A stretch of 64,000 nucleotides of DNA from positions 1-64,000 of the forward strand of contig JAJNNY010000081.1 of the NCBI GenBank assembly GCA_022453515.1. The letters run 5' to 3'. Positions 58,501-64,000 of the stretch are shown here, piece after piece; position 1 is the first letter of the stretch, and each line of letters opens with the position of its first letter. Position numbers and translations under genes: made by a program. This stretch comes from Astrocystis sublimbata (Eukaryota; Ascomycota; Sordariomycetes; Xylariales; Xylariaceae). The notes under the pieces are model-generated. The model ran no database searches, was not told where the DNA came from, and was given only the letters and a program-made list of their open reading frames with translations.

Positions 58501-59463
58501 GTAGCTACCTGTCTTTCGCAGACTGGATGCGCTATATGTCTATTGAATGTTGTTTTCAACATATTCAGAACAGAATGAAGGTCTTCTGTGCTTCAATCGC
58601 TCAATCGATCAATATGATATGGGGAATTGAATTTTCCATTGAATCTGAGCAAAGGCGGCCGCTTGCGAGACCTCGCGGGCCACAGAAAGGTACACCCAGC
58701 GGTCTGGTGAAAGTGACGCGGGAAGTGGAGATCCAAGCTTGGGCGGAGACAGGGACAGGCCAGAACCAGGTGGGGGCCGGCCAGCGGTCAGGCTGTTGTC
58801 TAGCCGTTTCGGGCAAGTCTGTGACGCTGCTGCAGGCTGCACGGACCAAACCCCAACGGCGCAGCTGGTCACCAACGTGACCTGGCCCGGCGCTGTAGTG
58901 AATGGATGGCAGCTGTTTACACACGTTGAGTGCCTAAAGCACTGCCAGGATTTACTACTACTGGCCAGGTGGTGTTGTTTTTCTCTACGGCAGGGAACCC
59001 TAGCGGCGGTCTCCCGAGAAACGGGTCCTGCTCCCCACAGCGACCGTGTGTTGACTAGAAAAACTGGACGAGCCCTAAGAGCAGTAAGAGGTAAACACAT
59101 GGCGCCCTCGTAGCTTGGGCTTCCCATCCCGCCCATTGGACCATTTCCTCTCCCTCTGCCGTCTCTGACATCACCCTTCCCTCCTCCTCTGTTTACTCTT
59201 TCCCCTTCCTCTCCCTCCCTCTTCCCCAGATCAACACGCATCGCAGCACTACTCAGTGCCGCTCATTTGCTCATTGCATCAATCAACTAGCTCCTTGCTA
59301 TAGCCATACCACTTCTTTTAAGCCACCCGCACACCCGATTCCGTCGCGACGAGGGATCCAACAGACTGTCTAACAGTAGAACAACAACAACATTCCTACA
59401 CTGCTCGTGCACCGCATCACCAAGCTCGCAAGACTCTACCACGATTCAATACAGATAGTCAAA
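55538..59463. other. Gene-poor 3.9 kb region
   Basis: No gene here is well supported. It holds a decayed tandem repeat (55880-56500). Near 56706 a start (ATGGACAAGAACG) precedes a Ser/Lys-rich open stretch, SSSSGGNTSRGTTDPKKSKS, with possible introns; this could be a small gene, but the ends do not resolve. Two minus-strand ORFs at 57244-57697 overlap in different frames and may be one decayed exon set. GC-rich antiparallel ORFs at 58600-59240 look like shadows. The last 350 bp are C/T-rich 5' flank of the next gene. Confidence 0.5.
55880..56500 (+). repeat. Degenerate tandem repeat, about 105-bp period
   Basis: The core CCAAAACCAGAATGG recurs at about 55888, 56013, 56115, 56229, 56334 and 56437 (spacings about 102-125 bp), with weaker similarity in the preceding about 25 bp (GATTGCCRTTGGAGGACG-like). 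Translated locally, the units read PKPEW, PKSE or PNPGG, but in shifting frames, so it is decayed coding repeat or non-coding satellite. Confidence 0.5.
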
Positions 59464-61790
59464 ATGACGCCGCGCTGCCGCCGTTCGGCGCGCATCGCTT
59501 CCAGTTCTAAGGTAAGGCCCATCCTCGACAATGTAAACAAACCGACCGCGCGCACCCTCATCATCATGGCTCTCGTCACAACCACGGCTGTCTTTACCCT
59601 CACCACCACCACCACGGTCGCATCGCTCCTCAACTCGACACAGCCTCCCTCTCTTGACCGCTTTTTGGCATACGCGTGATTTGCTGACACACGCATCAGA
59701 AGAACAGGGACTCGCCCGCGCCATACCTATTGGCTTCGGTTGCCGAGGCTGACACCGAGACGGTCGAGACTCCCAGCAAACCCTCGTCTCGCGCTATCGC
59801 AAAGATGGCCTCGTCGCCCATGCCTGCTCCGTCCACGCCCTCGGGCGCCGCTCCCCCCAAGCTGGCCATGTCCGAGATGCACCCCAGCAAGGCCCACCAG
59901 ACCATGGGCCCTCCCTCATCCGGCCTACGCAATGGCTTCACCGACATCGACTACACCAAGACCCCCATGCAGAGCTTGGTCCAGAACACACCCTCCAAGA
60001 CACCCGTGCCGTCCTCTGACTTCACCTTCCGCGCCGCTCGCCTAGGCCGCGACGGTGGGCTTGGCCCCGAGGCCCGAGAGATGATGGACTCGCTCCGTGA
60101 AGAGGCGGCCGCCATCAAGGAGGCTCTGAGGGAAGAACGCTTCCGCGAGCGCGCCGAACGCAGAGAGTCAAGCATGGGCCGCAAGATCGCCACCGCCCGG
60201 GGCAAGTCGGGCCGCTTCAGCGCTGCTCACATGGCCGAGTTCAAGAAGATGGATTCCATCGAAGGCCATGCCTCTGCATTCCGCGCCGCTGCCGGTCGCC
60301 ACACCCCAGTCAAGGCAGGCACTAGCTCTAACACACCAGTCACACCGCTCAAGCCGGGTCTCAAGCGTAGCCCTTCGAAGGCGAACCTGGATGAGCCCGA
60401 GTCGGCGCGAGCCAGAGCCGGCCCGTCGCGCACCCTCGCGAAATCAAAGTCGGCCGAGACTGTTCTGCCCCCTCACGCCGCCAAGCGCGTCCGTCAGCAC
60501 ATCGAGGACGACGCATCGTCACGCCGTCCCGTCTCCCGAGACGCGACCTCGATCCCGCGGCCCAAGAGCAGCGGGGCTGATACTATGTCGTCTGGCATGA
60601 CCCGCTCCCAGACGATGGGAAGTCTCATGACCCCAACCAAGTCAGCGCTGTCTCGCAATCCATCTTTGAGGACCCCGACTGTGACCCTTGTCAAGTCGCC
60701 CAGCCACCCCGACCTTTCTAGAATGAACAGCTTTTCTGCCAAAGTCGGCACGGGCATAGCAAGATCTCCTACCAAGACCAACCTCGAACAGCTGACCCGA
60801 TCACCCAGTAAGAAGTACTTGGGTCTCAGATGGGGATCATCAACCACCGCCAGCGCCGAAGGCAGCAGCGTCCCCTCGCGAATCGAAACACCCGGGCGAT
60901 TTGATAGAATCAAGTCGATCCTGAAGCGACAGGCCAGTGCATCGAAGCCCAAGTCGGGCATCCCCCAGCTCACGGCCTCGAGCATGAAGACACCTACGCG
61001 ACCTGGGGTGACGGAGACCATGTTCCCGCCTGTTCCTCTGACCAGCCCCGGAAAGAAGCAAGAGCGTCACGTCGACTTCACGCCAGAGACCAAGAGGGCC
61101 GCCATGGCGCAGAACTCGCCGTCACCTGTCAAGTCCAGTATCCCGAGATCCAAGACGCTTCCGAAGGTGCCGGCCCCCAAGTTTACGGCCGGTGGCAAGG
61201 GAGCTGCTTCCCCCAAAGCAGCGGCCGGCGAGGTTGCATATCCCGACTTGTCAGCTTACCAGGCCGACGGAGACGAGTCCGAACAAGCGGCCGACTCAGT
61301 GCCCGGCACCTTCACGTTCCGCAGCGACCACACGATCCAGGTGGAGACGAGTCCATCTATGAAATTTGGCTCGGCGGCGGGCCAGGCCAGTCTGCGACGG
61401 GTTCGCCAATCCACGGCGCCGACCAAGATGCCCGGCAGCTTCCCCTTCCTCACGGAGACGTCGCCCGACAAGGAGAACGACGCGCCATTCGCCAACAGTA
61501 GCAGCATCCCCCACGGAATCACGAACAAGAAGCGTCATAGAGCGAGCGACGACGAAGAGGACGAGGATGAAGACGAGGGTGCCAAGCGGGGCGGTAAGAA
61601 GCTGCGCAAGAACCCGGTGGTGGCAGAAGGACATGCTCTGGTGGCGCCGAGGCTGCTGGCCAAACCGACTCCTAGGAAGAAGGCGGTGGCCGGGGCTACG
61701 ACACCGCAGACGCCCAGTCCGCAGAAGAAGAAGATGGGGCTGAGCTTGAGCCGGTTGCAGATGCTCGCGCAGCCCAAGATTCGCAAGTGA
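59464..61790 (+). CDS. Basic Ser/Pro-rich protein with KEN box, possible cell-cycle/cytoskeletal role
   Basis: Exon 1 (59464-59511) encodes MTPRCRRSARIASSSK. A 188-nt intron follows, and exon 2 (59700-61790) brings the total to 712 aa. The protein is largely disordered, basic, and full of Ser/Thr-Pro sites (for example TPVTPLKPGLKRSPSK, ARSPTKTN, LTRSPSKKY), consistent with a CDK or MAPK target. One possible coiled coil lies at about residues 125-165 (REEAAAIKEALREERFRERAE). Repeated short motifs such as SRNPSLRTPT, FDRIKSILKRQ and RHVDFTPETK recall microtubule- or chromatin-associated fungal proteins. A KEN box (SPDKENDAPF) near residue 590 suggests APC/C-dependent turnover. A bipartite basic run and an acidic stretch (DDEEDEDEDEGAKRGGKK) near residues 618-635 suggest nuclear entry. 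I cannot name a family with confidence. Confidence 0.78.
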
Positions 61791-63025
61791 GCGGATGACT
61801 CTTGGGGGATCGTCTTGCCTTCGGCATGCCGGACCTTGCAAAGTCATGCCGTCGTAAGCCACTTGGACCTGATTGCTTCTTCAGGAGACGGCATTGCATA
61901 TCTTGGAGGACTACGACAGGATATGTTCTATACAAGTCGGTAATTGTGTGCAAGTTCCTCAATACTTGCAGCGCAACATAGCTCATGGCGGCCGCGATGG
62001 AAGTAGCCGATTTGATTTTCTTACTTGATGCTATGTTCACATCAAGGATCACAGTGGACATGGCTCTGTACCAACAATGGGAGGGGATGGAAAATTTTGC
62101 CTTTACCAACTACATTCATGGGAGAGAATCCGATGACAAGCGGGGGGAATCAGGAATAAGGCGTTTGTTTCAGTGGTCATGGCTGGAATGGGGTAATTGG
62201 CGTTTTCGGGACGAGACGACTTCTTCTATCGTCTATGTTTGATCGGTCTATGATGAGGAATGAAATGCAATATGGTACCAAGCTACTTGAATTCAGTGCT
62301 CTATGTCTCTGTCCCTTCCGACTTGTCGCTTTTGACTGGGAATTGAAATGGACACAGGCAGAGGGAGACAGATGCTGCGCGGTATTGGGTGTTCGTTGCG
62401 TATGGTGTACTTGAGGTATATTTCAAAAACAGGTTCAATCGTGATCTACTTGTTTACTCGACTGACTCTCCATTGTGTTGGTGATGGTGCCACTGAGTCT
62501 GAGAGAGGAGCTTCTACTAATACTAAAAGCCAAGAGGTGTGAAAGGTGCCGTGATGCTAAGCAGCTTGGGAAGGTGCCTGGCCTGGCTCCTGGTACCATA
62601 TATCGAACGTGCCTGCCTTTAGCAAACAAACACCTGTCGCCTTTCTGGCGGAGGTGTTGGCTTAACAAGCTTGCAGGTGGTAATTGAGCCATAGCCATGC
62701 ACCTGCCATCATCCAACTCCCACGTAAGATACTTCGAACAAACACTCTTGCGTGTGCCGACCGTCTACTGTATCGGTGCACGATTCCTATCTTTTCGCCC
62801 TCCTAAACCGACATCCTCCCCATCGTGGCCGTCTCTACAACTTCTGCATCTCTAGCCACCCTCCACGCAGTAGAGCCGCTTCTTCGTCGCCTACCTACTA
62901 CCAACATCACATACAAACACGCTCTTTCTCTCCCAAAACATCACTCAATAATATTATTTACAAAGACCTATTCATAGACAGCCAGGATTCGATCAGACCC
63001 GACCTGGTCTGGTCTGGTCGACACA
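61791..63025. other. Intergenic region, no gene
   Basis: 3' flank of the KEN-box gene, short overlapping ORFs without domains, then a C-rich 5' leader of the gene at 63026 (62760-63020). Confidence 0.6.
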
Positions 63026-64000
63026 ATGTCCAACCCACGCCTCCCCCATCCCTCCCGACAACCCGGACCCTCAAACTGGCATTCGCAGCCTCACTCCCAC
63101 TCGCATCTGCTCCCTCATTCCAACGGTACGGTACAGCAAGCCAATCCACGCCTCACTCGTCCCACCTTCGACCCGATCTCCAACTTCTCCATCTGCTTCG
63201 CATGCGGCCATGCCCTGTACCGTGACGTCCGCTACCTCATCCCGTCGCATCTGCTGCAGCACCGCGGGTATAATGGATGCTTGCTATGCTGGGGCGGCAG
63301 TGGGGGGAGAGATAGGGAGAGGGAGAGGGATATGACAAGGGCAAGCTACATGGTCGAGGATGAGGGCGGAGGTGGAGGCAGAGGCAGAGGACACGCAAGG
63401 CAGATTGGGCACGTGGACGACCATCGCGGGTACGTTGACCTCGAGCGCCATGGGAACAATCACGATGCCAACAATCGGAACTATCATGATTCATTTTACT
63501 CCAGCCACGACGCAGCACCGACAGAGAGCGAGATTGGCAGTATGAGCACCAAGGCGACCAAGAGTGGTGAACAAGCGCAAGACATGGTTGACGGTCCCTC
63601 AAGCGTCTACGACACATCGACTTATGACAGTCTGCACGAGCACAGCAACGCTCTTGTGAGGAAAGCGCCCGAGAGGATGGCTCTTGTCGCCCAGACGTGC
63701 GCGGCATAGGAACCCGCCACCACGGCCCTCTCGACGCCATACACGAATCAGCTTGGAGGCGATAGCTCGATGGACCTCCCGCCTTCGCCTCCCATGTCCC
63801 CTGAGCCTGGCGCATCTTCCATCTCCTCTTCCACTCGCTTGCCTCTCCTCGATCGAGAACGACACCAGCGCGGGATTGAGGCCGGTACTGGCAGAGGTTT
63901 CAACATCAATACAAGCACAGGCCCAGGAACCAGAATGGACAGCATTGCCCCAGGGGACACGATAGCCCAAGTACACATCCGCAGATCAAGTCACGATCCA
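63026..64000 (+). CDS. Unknown protein, partial at window end
   Basis: I do not recognise the family. The first exon (63026-63655) starts MSNPRLPHPSRQPGPSN and contains a Cys pair arrangement, CFACG about 32 residues before CLLCWGG, which could bind zinc. Gly/Arg/His-rich low-complexity sequence follows. The continuous frame meets TAG at 63707, but a 54-nt intron (63656 GTGAGG ... GCATAG 63709) removes it and keeps the frame. Downstream sequence in the same frame (ALSTPYTNQLGGDSSMDLPP, then PPMSPEPGASSISSS) has clear coding character and runs off the window end without a stop. So the gene is longer than the simple ORF suggests. Confidence in the second exon is moderate. Confidence 0.6.

Noticed and set aside
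58609..59241. 210-codon minus-strand ORF
   Set aside because: GC-rich, with an opposing 124-codon frame on the plus strand, no domain and no introns; judged chance.

Overview
The window is genomic DNA of a filamentous ascomycete (Pezizomycotina, probably Sordariomycetes/Hypocreales). Genes carry short GT-AG introns (about 50-160 nt) with CTRAY-type branch points. Fungus-restricted families are present: Zn2Cys6 regulator, HET domain, Clr5-ankyrin, PRM10-type transporter, fungal APH-like kinase. The secreted GH18 chitinase closely resembles the Chit36/Chi18-15 type known from Trichoderma and Beauveria, which is the main reason for suggesting Hypocreales. (ACCT/AGGT)n tracts are frequent. A decayed DNA transposon shows C-to-T nonsense changes of the kind RIP produces. 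No rRNA, tRNA, CRISPR or bacterial operon was seen. I rebuilt most genes by joining exons; in each rebuilt gene the exon lengths sum to a whole number of codons.

Layout. 0.5-2.5 kb: secreted S33 tripeptidyl-aminopeptidase-like hydrolase (-). 3.3-5.1 kb: Zn2Cys6 regulator (+). 5.4-7.4 kb: HET-domain protein (+). 7.9-9.0 kb: fatty acid desaturase (-). 10.1-10.9 kb: B3/B4 tRNA-binding-domain protein (+). 12.0-15.2 kb: nine-exon SulP/STAS transporter (+). 15.5-16.4 kb: APH-family kinase (+). 17.0-18.4 kb: unknown protein (-). 18.5-26.7 kb: an about 8 kb DNA transposon with subterminal repeats and two decayed minus-strand genes. 27.9-29.3 kb: possible PD-(D/E)XK-fold protein (+). 29.4-31.5 kb: glycyl-tRNA synthetase (-). 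32.2-33.1 kb: BTB/POZ protein (+). 34.9-35.9 kb: GH18 chitinase (+). 36.6-38.0 kb: PRISE-like reductase (+). 38.8-39.9 kb: unknown protein (+). 40.6-42.3 kb: histidyl-tRNA-synthetase-like protein with a damaged active site (-). 42.3-45.9 kb: gene-poor. 45.9-48.7 kb: PRM10/ThrE-type membrane protein (+). 49.6-51.5 kb: fused fumarylacetoacetate-hydrolase and alpha/beta-hydrolase protein (+). 51.6-55.5 kb: Clr5-ankyrin protein with an in-frame TAG (-). 55.5-59.5 kb: gene-poor, with a decayed tandem repeat. 59.5-61.8 kb: basic Ser/Pro-rich KEN-box protein (+). 63.0 kb to the end: partial unknown gene (+).

The genes do not form a recognisable biosynthetic cluster. It looks like a mosaic of housekeeping genes (GlyRS), transport (SulP, PRM10), secreted enzymes (peptidase, chitinase), catabolism (FAH-hydrolase fusion), and genes of families linked to self/non-self recognition (HET, Clr5-ankyrin). 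The points most worth follow-up are the HisRS-like probable pseudoenzyme, the strand-asymmetric nonsense pattern in the transposon with its polyglutamine companion gene, the bifunctional FAH-hydrolase fusion, and the in-frame TAG in the ankyrin gene.
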